Source: an uncultured Thalassospira sp. (GTDB lineage Bacteria > Pseudomonadota > Alphaproteobacteria > Rhodospirillales_A > Thalassospiraceae). From it: a DNA stretch of 5,400 bases. The stretch is from the NCBI GenBank assembly GCA_946885765.1, contig CAMPHD010000249.1, forward strand, positions 1 to 5,400, in the 5' to 3' direction. This document shows positions 1 through 5,400 of the stretch, in pieces (positions within the stretch are counted from its first letter, which is position 1; every line of letters starts with the position of its first letter). The position numbers and the translations under genes are program-made. The notes under the pieces were generated by a model. It made no database searches, had not been told where the DNA came from, and saw only the letters and a program-made list of their open reading frames with translations.

Positions 1-203
1 GATTTGATTTTGTTGAATAAATTTTTGATCTGAATTTTTCGGACTTAATCTATAAATCAAAGTATCATCAGTTTTTTATTTAGCGAAATCCGATTGAATT
101 ATACTTCGAGTATCTATGGAAATTGCGCGGAAAACGTTGCAGCCCACAGGTTTGGCGGCTATTACTTCAGTGAAATCAAAACAACAATTATCGGAACTGC
201 AGC
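1..203 (+). promoter_or_regulatory. AT-rich leader upstream of the MarR-family gene
   Basis: No believable gene lies here; the short open frames have no recognisable protein features. The first ~115 bases are strongly AT-rich, unlike the coding DNA around them, as expected for a promoter region. A possible -10 hexamer, TATACT, sits at 100-105 without a convincing -35 at the right distance; a second AT-rich candidate, TATAAA, is at 51-56. Just before the regulator's ATG there is a weak Shine-Dalgarno-like GGA at 193-195, 8 nt from the start. The transcription start cannot be fixed from sequence alone. Confidence 0.45.
101..113. promoter_or_regulatory. Candidate MarR operator palindrome
   Basis: ATACTTCGAGTAT is a perfect inverted repeat: arms ATACT and AGTAT around a TCG centre. 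It overlaps the possible -10 element TATACT (100-105) and lies about 90 bases before the start of the MarR-family gene. MarR dimers bind short inverted repeats, often over their own promoter, so autorepression is a natural reading. That link is inferred from position and symmetry only. The arms are just 5 bp, so chance is a real alternative in such AT-rich DNA. Confidence 0.35.
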
Positions 204-698
204 ATGGACAAGTTGCACGAAGCGCTCATTTCAATTCGCCGGATTCTGCGTGCCAGCGATATTCACGCAAAAAAGCTGGGCAAGGTCACGGGGCTCAAGA
301 CATCTCAACTGATTGTCCTGCAATCCCTGGAAGAATTCGGAGAGATGACCGTGGGTGAAATTGCTGGCAAGGTCAATCTTGCCCAAGCATCGGCTACGGC
401 ATTGGTTGATAAGCTTCAGGCGATGAATTTGGTGATGCGTGCGCGGGGCGACACAGACAAGCGCAAGGTGTTTGTTCAGCTGACCGATCATGGCCGCAAT
501 GTCCTAGATCGCGCGCCCATGGCGCTGCATGACCGGTTTTCTGATAAATTCAAGGCGCTGGATGAATGGGAGCAAAGCTTTCTGATCGCGGCACTTCAGC
601 GTGTTTCCGGGATGATGGATGCCAGCGATTACGATGTGGCACCTTTGCTCGATCATGAGGTGATCGTAGAGAAGGGGGCTGAGCCTCCAAGATCGTGA
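204..698 (+). CDS. MarR-family winged-helix transcriptional regulator
   Basis: This 164-residue protein is a typical full-length MarR-type DNA-binding regulator, expected to act as a cytoplasmic dimer. The N-terminal helix (about 1-28) and the C-terminal helices (about 103-143) would form the dimer interface. The winged helix-turn-helix lies between them: MTVGEIAGKVN (48-58) as first HTH helix, QASATALVDKLQAMNLV (61-77) as recognition helix, and a wing at 79-97 with the family signature RGDTDKRKV followed by LTDHG. The protein contains no cysteine, so it is not a thiol redox sensor of the OhrR kind; its ligand is unknown. The ATG start is preceded by a weak GGA at 8 nt and gives a normal N-terminus. 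The gene stands alone, convergent with a decayed alpha/beta hydrolase gene that may have been a former target. MarR regulators in related bacteria can control ectoine or aromatic-compound genes, but nothing here supports a specific choice. Confidence 0.93.
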   Translation: MDKLHEALISIRRILRASDIHAKKLGKVTGLKTSQLIVLQSLEEFGEMTVGEIAGKVNLAQASATALVDKLQAMNLVMRARGDTDKRKVFVQLTDHGRNVLDRAPMALHDRFSDKFKALDEWEQSFLIAALQRVSGMMDASDYDVAPLLDHEVIVEKGAEPPRS

Positions 699-716
699 CA
701 TTTATCATTATATACT

Positions 717-741
717 TCATGATTTTGCCGCAAGATTATGA
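717..741. terminator. Stem-loop between convergent genes, possible terminator
   Basis: TCATGATTTTG at 717-727 pairs with CAAGATTATGA at 731-741 around a CCG loop: an 11-bp stem including two G-T wobbles. It lies 18 bases after the MarR-family stop and overlaps the end of the opposing hydrolase pseudogene (stop at 736-738). This is where a shared, bidirectional terminator would be expected. Neither strand has a good U-tract directly after the stem and the stem is AT-rich, so classic intrinsic termination is doubtful. Confidence 0.3.
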
Positions 742-1259
742 AATATCAAAAAATTCCTGCATTATACGAGTGACCTGATCTGGCGCCTCCAAAGGGCTCA
801 GGTGTCCGCTGCGCGTTAACGTTACAAGGCGGGCATGCGAAATGCCTGCGCCATTTCTTCAGCATGATCCGGTAGTGTCAGTTTATTGCCGTCGCCAACG
901 ATAACGAGCTCCGGACAGGTGATTGTCGATAATGTCGACCGACTGTCAGGTCGGCTTATCAAGGCTTCCTGTTGCCGTGCAAAAACTTCGGGGCCAGTTT
1001 TATATGCCATCTGATCGACGATCCGCCGCCAATGCAGTCAAGGAGCGACGGCTTGCTGCGCGCTCTGGCGCATCGGCGCGCGCTGTCGTGCTGATTAACA
1101 GAAGCTTCGACTTGGAGGATGCTGGCCGCAATTTCCTGAACGGTTGAGGCAATACGATGATTGGCAACATGGACTTCAGCACGGTCGGCAAGGGCATGAA
1201 GTTGCGCTTGATAAAGTCTATCGGTGCAATTTAGTCCGGGAACAAGAAGAGAGAGGCAT
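736..1259 (-). pseudogene. Decayed alpha/beta hydrolase gene
   Basis: The minus strand carries alpha/beta hydrolase sequence broken into segments. Segment 1 runs from ATG (1257-1259) to about 1113: MPLSLLVPGLNCTDRLYQ, then a conserved-looking HALADRAEVHVANHRIAS stretch. At about 1110 the frame changes to KLLLISTTARADAPERAA, the strand after the nucleophile elbow, so the region that should contain G-x-S-x-G is missing. Near 1030-1041 the frame returns to read RRIVDQM, then GPEVFARQQEALISRPDSR, CPELVIVGDGNKLTLPDHA. Near 838-845 a one-base loss is the simplest way to restore HARLVTLTRSGHLSPLEAP and the natural stop at 736-738. The acid position of the G-x-x-D-x-x-T-P motif reads Asn. The 524 bases compare with roughly 240-260 codons in intact relatives. 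Several lesions plus loss of the nucleophile make a sequencing error alone unlikely. The original substrate is unknown. An in-frame ATG further upstream (MENTL followed by TGA) could be the true, now interrupted, start. Confidence 0.88.
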
Positions 1260-1289
1260 CTGTCACAGTGTGTTCTCCATCAAGAGTCA

Positions 1290-1437
1290 GATACTGAGCT
1301 CATTGTGGCGTGGGACACAATGCCAGTTTCGGTCAATTGTTTGAAAGCGGATGAGCGGCTTTGCGATAGAGAGGAATGATGCTCTGTACGCCAATTTCTG
1401 GTAATACATTGAAATAAAATATCAAATAATTTGTCAT
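1290..1437 (-). pseudogene. Possible unidentified coding remnant
   Basis: From an ATG at 1435-1437 the minus strand encodes 34 residues; the first part is AT-rich and unremarkable. The second part, LPEIGVQSIIPLYRKAAHPL, looks protein-like in composition and codon choice. A TGA follows at 1333-1335. Shifting frame by one base at that point, as if one T were lost, continues the reading as FKQLTETGIVSHATMSS before another stop. I do not recognise the family. The call rests only on the impression of a broken reading frame next to a certain pseudogene; it could be chance. Confidence 0.2.
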
Positions 1438-1458
1438 AATATATATTATAGAACTTAT

Positions 1459-1474
1459 TGGTGCGTGAGCACCA
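1459..1474. terminator. Small stem-loop downstream of the operon
   Basis: TGGTGC and GCACCA form a perfect 6-bp stem around a 4-base loop, 42 bases past the stop of the last operon gene. On the minus strand it is followed by AATAAGTTCT and then AT-rich DNA, without a true U-tract. It may mark the 3' end of the operon transcript or protect that end from exonucleases, but the stem is short. Confidence 0.25.
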
Positions 1475-1515
1475 TATCCTACGCTGTCAGATTATCTGTG
1501 CCAGATGCCTGACCC

Positions 1516-2289
1516 TCAGTCCAAATTTATAATGAGACCGTCATAAGCTGGCGCGACATGATCCGGCGTATCGCCCATCGCCTCGTCATAATCAAACAGG
1601 ATGCTCATGTGGGTAAAGTAAGTCTGTTTGGGTTTGAATTCCGCTACCCATTCCAGCACCTTTTCGAGATGAGCATGCGTGGCATGTGGTTTATGGCGCA
1701 GGCAATCAACGACCCAAACATCAAGCCCGTATAGATGCTCACGTGATTCTTCCGGGAAATCGACGACATCTGTTGAATAGGCAAAATTGCCAACCTTGAA
1801 GCCCAGCGTCTCGCCATAACCGTGACCCTGACGAAAAACGGTTATCGGGACCCCTGCTGCCTCGAATGGCCCGGATATGACATGTGGGATCAGAACAGGC
1901 TTGTAATAGAAGTCAATGCCATCGGCCAAAGGTTCAAAAACATAGGCAAAGCGATGGTCTATATCCGATATGGTTTCAGGTGCTGCATAGATATTCAGCG
2001 GACGATGCATCGCGACATTGATCCAGCGAAGTTCATCTATGCCGTGCACGTGGTCGGCATGCGCATGGGTGAACAGCACAGCATCAATATGATTGATATC
2101 GTGACGCAATGCCTGCTCTCGAAAATCCGGCGTCACATCGACAAGTATTTTTTTACCATCCTGCTCGATCAGGATCGAGCTTCTCAGACGCCGGTTTCTG
2201 GGGTTTTCCGGATTGCATTTCCCCCATCCCAAGCCAACAGATGGGACACCGTTCGATGATCCGCAGCCCAGAATGGTGATTTTCGTCAC
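1516..2289 (-). CDS. Metallo-beta-lactamase-fold hydrolase, PhnP-like
   Basis: This 257-residue protein has the metallo-beta-lactamase fold of the PhnP / phosphoribosyl cyclic phosphodiesterase-like group, so it probably hydrolyses a phosphodiester bond in the cytoplasm with two bound metal ions. It opens with GCGSSNGVP (8-16), a loop typical of this group. The metal motif is THAHADHVHG with H75, H77, D79 and H80; further likely ligands are H156 (RQGHGYG), D174 (YSTDVVDFPE) and H227 (YFTHMS). A His-rich HKPHATHAH lies at 199-207. No signal peptide is seen and the length is normal. The start is GTG at 2287-2289, whose first base is the last base of the tatD stop (TAGTG), indicating translational coupling; AGAGG about 10 nt upstream may serve as ribosome site. 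No phosphonate (phn) genes are nearby, so a true PhnP role is unlikely. The physiological substrate is unknown, though RNA or cyclic nucleotide substrates are possible. Confidence 0.92.
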   Translation of the reverse strand: MTKITILGCGSSNGVPSVGLGWGKCNPENPRNRRLRSSILIEQDGKKILVDVTPDFREQALRHDINHIDAVLFTHAHADHVHGIDELRWINVAMHRPLNIYAAPETISDIDHRFAYVFEPLADGIDFYYKPVLIPHVISGPFEAAGVPITVFRQGHGYGETLGFKVGNFAYSTDVVDFPEESREHLYGLDVWVVDCLRHKPHATHAHLEKVLEWVAEFKPKQTYFTHMSILFDYDEAMGDTPDHVAPAYDGLIINLD

Positions 2290-3104
2290 TATACGCCTAC
2301 CTCTGGCGACAGAAGATGCTTTCGATCTGCCTTGGTAAACAGGGCAAAGAAATTATCCGTGGTCGCACGGGCTATTTCATCCGGGCTGACACCCTTGATT
2401 TGCGCCAGTTTTGTGGCTGTATGGGCGACATAACTTGGCTCGTTCGGTTTACCGCGCTTCGGGACCGGAGCCAGATACGGTGCATCGGTTTCCACCAGCA
2501 GACGGTCAAGTGGGACATCGGCAACGGCCGCCTGAATTTCCTTGGCCGAATTGAATGTGATAATGCCCGAGCAGGAAATATAGAAACCGATCTTAAGCGC
2601 CCGCTGTGCCAGCGTTGCGGAGCTCGAGAAACAGTGAATGACGCCTGTAAAGGGCCCCTTTTCATATTCTTCCTCGAGGATGTCCATGGTGTCGTCATCT
2701 GCGTCACGCGTATGAACGATCAATGGCAGGCCGGTTTCACGGCAGGCTGCAACATGTGCGCGAAAGCTTTCACGCTGTGCTTCTCTCGGGGCATTGTCAT
2801 AGTAATAGTCCAGACCACTTTCACCGATACCGATGATTTTCGGATCAGATGCCATTTCGATCAGGCGATCAGGCGATGAAAGCCCCTCCTCGCCTGCTTC
2901 ATGCGGATGGACGCCGATCGTGCAATAAATATGATCTGCTTTGGCGGCGACCGCGCGAACATTTTCAAATGTCGACAGCTTTACGCCGATGCTGACCATC
3001 ATGCCAACGCCAGCATTTCGGGCACGCGCGATCATGCCCGAAAGGTCTTCGGAAAACTGGGGATAGTCCAGATGGCAGTGGCTGTCGACAAGCGCCACAT
3101 TCAT
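2289..3104 (-). CDS. tatD: TatD-family metal-dependent deoxyribonuclease
   Basis: This 271-residue protein is a full-length TatD-family hydrolase of the amidohydrolase-like TIM-barrel fold. Family members are cytoplasmic, metal-dependent 3'-5' DNases implicated in DNA repair and turnover, with possible activity on RNA or D-aminoacyl-tRNA in some relatives. Visible motifs are DSHCHLD (7-13, metal ligands H9 and H11), GVHPHE (64-69), GESGLDYYY (94-102, ligand E95), IVHTRDADDD (129-138, ligand H131), IHCFSSS (156-162, ligand H157) and ETDAPYLAP (205-213, ligand D207). All expected ligands are present. The ATG overlaps the metG stop (ATGA, 4 nt) and has a strong Shine-Dalgarno AAGGAG 7 nt upstream inside metG, so translation should be coupled yet efficient. 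Paralogues exist (YcfH and YjjV types); the metG linkage suits the YcfH-like type found next to holB in many bacteria. The exact biochemical substrate here is inferred from family only. Confidence 0.95.
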   Translation of the reverse strand: MNVALVDSHCHLDYPQFSEDLSGMIARARNAGVGMMVSIGVKLSTFENVRAVAAKADHIYCTIGVHPHEAGEEGLSSPDRLIEMASDPKIIGIGESGLDYYYDNAPREAQRESFRAHVAACRETGLPLIVHTRDADDDTMDILEEEYEKGPFTGVIHCFSSSATLAQRALKIGFYISCSGIITFNSAKEIQAAVADVPLDRLLVETDAPYLAPVPKRGKPNEPSYVAHTATKLAQIKGVSPDEIARATTDNFFALFTKADRKHLLSPEVGV

Positions 3105-4666
3105 GCCTTCTCTCCTTCGTCTTCGGTTTCGACATAGCGCGGAAACACGCCTTCTGGTTTCGGAAGTTCGGTCCCTGCGACCAAGGCGTGATCTGGGCCA
3201 AGCTGTTCAAACCCGCGCTGATCGGCGGGCAAAACCAGCTGGTCAAGGATTTTTGATGCGGACGCGGGCATTAATGGCTGCACGAGAATTCCGACATGAC
3301 GAATGACTTCTGCCAGAACATAAAGAACCGTTTCCATGCGTGACGGATCGGTCTTTTTCAGGCCCCAAGGCGCCATTTCATCGACATAACGGTTTGCATC
3401 TCCGACCAGTTCCCATATTGCCTCGATCCCCTTGTGGAACGCCTGCGCGTCAAACAGCGGGCGTAGGGTATCCAGCAGGCCATACGCTTTGCCAAGAATG
3501 ACCTGATCGGCATCGGAAAATTCACCGGCCGACGGTACGGCGGCATTGCAGTTCTTGTGGATCATGGACAGAACGCGCTGGCACATATTGCCAAGATCGT
3601 TGGCCAGTTCGCTGTTCATGCGGTTGACCATCGAACGGTGAGAAAAATCACCGTCATTGCCAAACGGAACTTCGCGCAGCAGGAAATAACGGGTCTGATC
3701 CAGACCGTATTGATCAGTCAGGTCGTAGGGATCAATCACATTGCCCAGCGATTTCGAAATTTTTTGCCCCTCATTGGTCCACCAGCCATGCGCGAAGACC
3801 CGTTTCGGCGGTGTGATGTCGGCTGCCAAAAGGAATGCAGGCCAATAAACAGCGTGAAAACGAAGGATATCCTTTCCGACCATATGCAAATCCGCAGGCC
3901 AGAATTTTTCAAGCTTGGCCGGATCCGCATCGGGATAACCGATTGCAGTCAGATAATTGGTCAGCGCATCAAGCCAGACATACATGACATGGTCTTCATC
4001 GCCGGGTACGGGTACGCCCCACTTGAAGCTGGTCCGTGAAACCGACAAATCATGCATGCCGCCCTTTACAAAGCTGATCACTTCGTTGCGACGTGACGGC
4101 GGTGCGATGAAATCGGGATTGTCGTCATAGAATTTCAGTAGACGATCACCCCAGGCAGACAGCTTGAAGAAATAGCTCGGCTCGGAAACCCATTCGACGG
4201 GGGCACCGGTTGGAGCAACTTTCTCACCGTCCTTTTCAATCAGTTCTTTTTCACCATAAAACGCCTCATCGCGAACGGAATACCATCCGTCATAAGAACC
4301 AAGATAAATCTCGCCCTTTTCAAGCAGTGTATTCCAAAGTGCCTGACAGGCTTTCTTGTGGCGTTCTTCGGTCGTACGAATGAAATCGTCATTCGAGTAA
4401 TTCATATGCACGGCAAGATCGCGGAAATTCTGCGAAACCTGATCGGTAAAGGTTTGCGGATCAATGCCCTTGGCCGCGGCCGATTTATCGACCTTCTGAC
4501 CGTGTTCATCGGTTCCGGTCAGGAACATCACGTCATAACCGTCCAGGCGCTTGAAGCGCGCCAGAACGTCGCAGGCAAGCGTGGTATAAGCATGACCTAT
4601 ATGCGGCTTGTCATTGACGTAATAGATCGGTGTTGTGATGTAATAGGGCTGTTTGTGCCCGGTCAT
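3101..4666 (-). CDS. metG: Methionyl-tRNA synthetase
   Basis: The enzyme charges tRNA-Met with methionine using ATP, and is essential for translation initiation and elongation. From the chosen start it has 521 residues: class I Rossmann catalytic domain with PHIGHAYT (HIGH motif, 21-28), FLTGTDEHGQKV (48-59), the connective region, YVWLDALTNY (229-238), then QKISKSLGN (301-309, the KMSKS loop as KISKS), followed by a helical anticodon-binding domain with ANRYVDEMAPW (424-434). The connective region (about 115-170) has no cysteine, so the zinc knuckle of E. coli-type enzymes is absent. The protein also lacks the C-terminal dimerising tRNA-binding domain of longer forms, as in many alphaproteobacterial enzymes. 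I chose the ATG at 4664-4666 because GAAGGA lies 9 nt upstream and MTGHKQPYYITTPIYY is a normal N-terminus. An ATG 11 codons earlier falls inside a hairpin and adds an unusual extension. The gene's end overlaps tatD. Confidence 0.97.
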   Translation of the reverse strand: MTGHKQPYYITTPIYYVNDKPHIGHAYTTLACDVLARFKRLDGYDVMFLTGTDEHGQKVDKSAAAKGIDPQTFTDQVSQNFRDLAVHMNYSNDDFIRTTEERHKKACQALWNTLLEKGEIYLGSYDGWYSVRDEAFYGEKELIEKDGEKVAPTGAPVEWVSEPSYFFKLSAWGDRLLKFYDDNPDFIAPPSRRNEVISFVKGGMHDLSVSRTSFKWGVPVPGDEDHVMYVWLDALTNYLTAIGYPDADPAKLEKFWPADLHMVGKDILRFHAVYWPAFLLAADITPPKRVFAHGWWTNEGQKISKSLGNVIDPYDLTDQYGLDQTRYFLLREVPFGNDGDFSHRSMVNRMNSELANDLGNMCQRVLSMIHKNCNAAVPSAGEFSDADQVILGKAYGLLDTLRPLFDAQAFHKGIEAIWELVGDANRYVDEMAPWGLKKTDPSRMETVLYVLAEVIRHVGILVQPLMPASASKILDQLVLPADQRGFEQLGPDHALVAGTELPKPEGVFPRYVETEDEGEKA

Positions 4667-4670
4667 GATC

Positions 4671-4680
4671 GCAAATCCTT
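4671..4680 (-). promoter_or_regulatory. Ribosome binding site that decides the metG start
   Basis: On the minus strand GAAGGA is followed by nine bases and then ATG at 4664-4666. The alternative ATG at 4697-4699 has no comparable site and is buried in the arm of a perfect stem-loop. This favours the shorter, 521-residue product. Confidence 0.65.
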
Positions 4681-4696
4681 CGCGCAAGTCGTGAAA

Positions 4697-4723
4697 CATA
4701 ACGGCCCGAAATGGGCCGTTATG
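4697..4723 (-). terminator. Perfect 11-bp stem-loop between holB and metG
   Basis: CATAACGGCCC (4697-4707) and GGGCCGTTATG (4713-4723) are perfect inverted repeats around a 5-base loop. The stem is GC-rich towards the loop. On the minus strand it lies 29 bases after the holB stop and 30 bases before the metG start. It is followed by TTTCAC, only a three-U run, so termination would be weak or partial. It may instead set the ratio of holB to metG expression, act as a processing or stabilising hairpin, or attenuate metG; the sequence does not decide among these. No T-box features are evident, and none would be expected in this lineage. Confidence 0.5.
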
Positions 4724-4752
4724 GTCATAATTCCGGTTGATTGGTGCTGTTT

Positions 4753-5400
4753 TCAGTTCCGCATGGTTTCTTCAAGCATGAAGAACGCATTGAGCAAAGC
4801 CTGTTTGCGATCAAGATGCAAACCACGCGTGGCACTCATCAATTCGCTGATCTTTTCCCACACCTCAATCCATTGATCAAGCGGTTGCGCGGCTGCCATG
4901 CGTTGCATGGCCGGCAATTCACCGTCAATGACTTCGCGCGGCGCCTGCCCTGTTGCCGCAAAGCGTATCAGACGACCGAGCCACCAATGCAAGAGGTCCG
5001 TCACCGTGGCAAAGGCGGCATCACGATCTGCCGGGGAAAACCGTTCGGCAAATTTATGCTGTGCCAGCACGTCAGCATCCGGCAATGCCGCTAGCAAACG
5101 GACCATTTCGGTATAAAATTCAAGCCCGCCAACATCATGCAGCTGCAGTGCCCGGCCAATACTGCCTTCTGCCAGGCCGGACAACGCATCACGGTCATCA
5201 AGATCAAGGTCCGGGCAATAGCGCCCCAGAAGATCAACCACCTGAAGGTCTTCAAGAACACCTAGATTAAGGCGGCGACAACGTGACCGGATTGTAGGCA
5301 AAAGTTTACCGGGTTGATGCGCAATCAGGATCATCATCGCATTCGCTGGCGGTTCTTCAAGAACCTTGAGGATCGCATTGGCAGCATTACGGTTAAGCTG
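4753..5400 (-). CDS. holB: DNA polymerase III delta prime subunit, C-terminal part
   Basis: The open frame runs off the right edge, leaving 215 residues of the C-terminal part; the start lies outside. Delta prime is a structural AAA+ member of the clamp loader, which opens the beta sliding clamp and places it on primed DNA at the replication fork. The fragment begins LNRNAANAILKVLEEPPA, the conserved stretch before the sensor region, then MILIAHQPGKLLPTIRSRC, ending in the SRC motif (fragment residues 39-41) whose arginine reaches into the neighbouring subunit's ATP site. The remaining ~170 residues are helical and less conserved, as in the C-terminal collar domain. The position just upstream of metG and tatD is the usual alphaproteobacterial arrangement, normally preceded by tmk outside this window. 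A paralogous gamma/tau (dnaX) gene is unlikely, given the short C-terminus and this context. Confidence 0.92.
   Translation of the reverse strand, partial: QLNRNAANAILKVLEEPPANAMMILIAHQPGKLLPTIRSRCRRLNLGVLEDLQVVDLLGRYCPDLDLDDRDALSGLAEGSIGRALQLHDVGGLEFYTEMVRLLAALPDADVLAQHKFAERFSPADRDAAFATVTDLLHWWLGRLIRFAATGQAPREVIDGELPAMQRMAAAQPLDQWIEVWEKISELMSATRGLHLDRKQALLNAFFMLEETMRN

Larger units (their letters stand above)
1260..1515. other. Intergenic stretch with no intact gene
   Basis: This gap separates the hydrolase pseudogene from the 3' end of the housekeeping operon. I see no complete gene, tRNA-like cloverleaf or long repeat. Its right half (about 1400-1460) is strongly AT-rich and includes the perfect 14-bp palindrome ATAATATATATTAT at 1436-1449. 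Its left half has more balanced composition and may hold a coding remnant on the minus strand. The region plausibly contains the 3' untranslated end of the operon and the old upstream region of the hydrolase. Confidence 0.6.

Noticed and set aside
94..358. Short plus-strand open frames before and across the MarR gene start
   Set aside because: They overlap the promoter region and the start of a clear MarR gene in other frames, lack ribosome sites and have no protein features.
923..1344. Plus-strand small open frames in the pseudogene region
   Set aside because: The minus strand explains this DNA as alpha/beta hydrolase sequence; the plus-strand frames are its complement.
1822..2259. 145-codon plus-strand open frame opposite the metallo-hydrolase gene
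   Set aside because: It is antisense to the conserved metal-binding region of the real gene and has no domain of its own.
2859..2877. Tandem GATCAGGC repeat
   Set aside because: Only two short copies within the tatD coding sequence, in a stretch encoding ordinary residues (SSPDRLIEM); likely coincidence.
2316..2879. 187-codon plus-strand open frame opposite tatD
   Set aside because: It lies fully antisense to a TatD gene with all its motifs intact; its cysteine-rich, unpatterned sequence is a typical shadow.
3557..4039. 160-codon plus-strand open frame opposite metG
   Set aside because: It is antisense to the catalytic core of metG, which explains the conservation in this stretch.
4358..4876. 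172-codon plus-strand frame spanning the metG start, the gap and the holB end
   Set aside because: It runs through two real genes on the other strand and has no credible start signal or family features.
1..5400. CRISPR array, insertion sequence, tRNA or a new defence-type system
   Set aside because: No spaced repeats, transposase, terminal inverted repeats or tRNA-like folds were seen. The intact genes are housekeeping genes plus one common regulator type.

Overview
The window looks like a piece of an alphaproteobacterial chromosome of moderate GC content. The best clues are the gene order holB-metG-tatD-MBL hydrolase on one strand, an arrangement familiar from Alphaproteobacteria, and a short methionyl-tRNA synthetase without zinc-knuckle cysteines or a C-terminal tRNA-binding domain. 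A marine Rhodospirillales relative such as Thalassospira would fit, but the genus is a guess that the sequence alone cannot settle.

Right part (about 1516-5400, minus strand, so read from right to left): a compact housekeeping operon. It starts with the C-terminal part of DNA polymerase III delta prime (holB, cut by the window edge). An 86-nt gap holding a perfect 11-bp stem-loop separates it from metG (methionyl-tRNA synthetase). tatD (metal-dependent DNase/hydrolase) overlaps metG by 4 nt, and a PhnP-like metallo-beta-lactamase-fold hydrolase overlaps tatD by 1 nt. The overlaps imply translational coupling. The cluster joins replication, translation and nucleic-acid or nucleotide phosphodiester chemistry, but only the first two genes have a firmly assigned role.

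Left part (1-1515): an accessory, AT-richer and partly decayed stretch. A complete MarR-family regulator lies at 204-698 (+), preceded by an AT-rich leader with a palindrome overlapping a possible -10 element. Facing it on the minus strand is a clearly broken alpha/beta hydrolase gene (736-1259). It is readable as four segments alternating between two frames, has lost the nucleophile region, and has an Asn where the catalytic acid is expected. The 1260-1515 stretch holds no intact gene. It carries a faint possible coding remnant and AT-rich palindromes at the operon's 3' side. The regulator may once have controlled the hydrolase or its pathway; this is inference.

I see no RNA gene, CRISPR array, insertion sequence or convincing new multi-gene system. 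The points most worth a second look are the decayed hydrolase, the possible second gene remnant beside it, the MarR operator candidate and the holB-metG hairpin.
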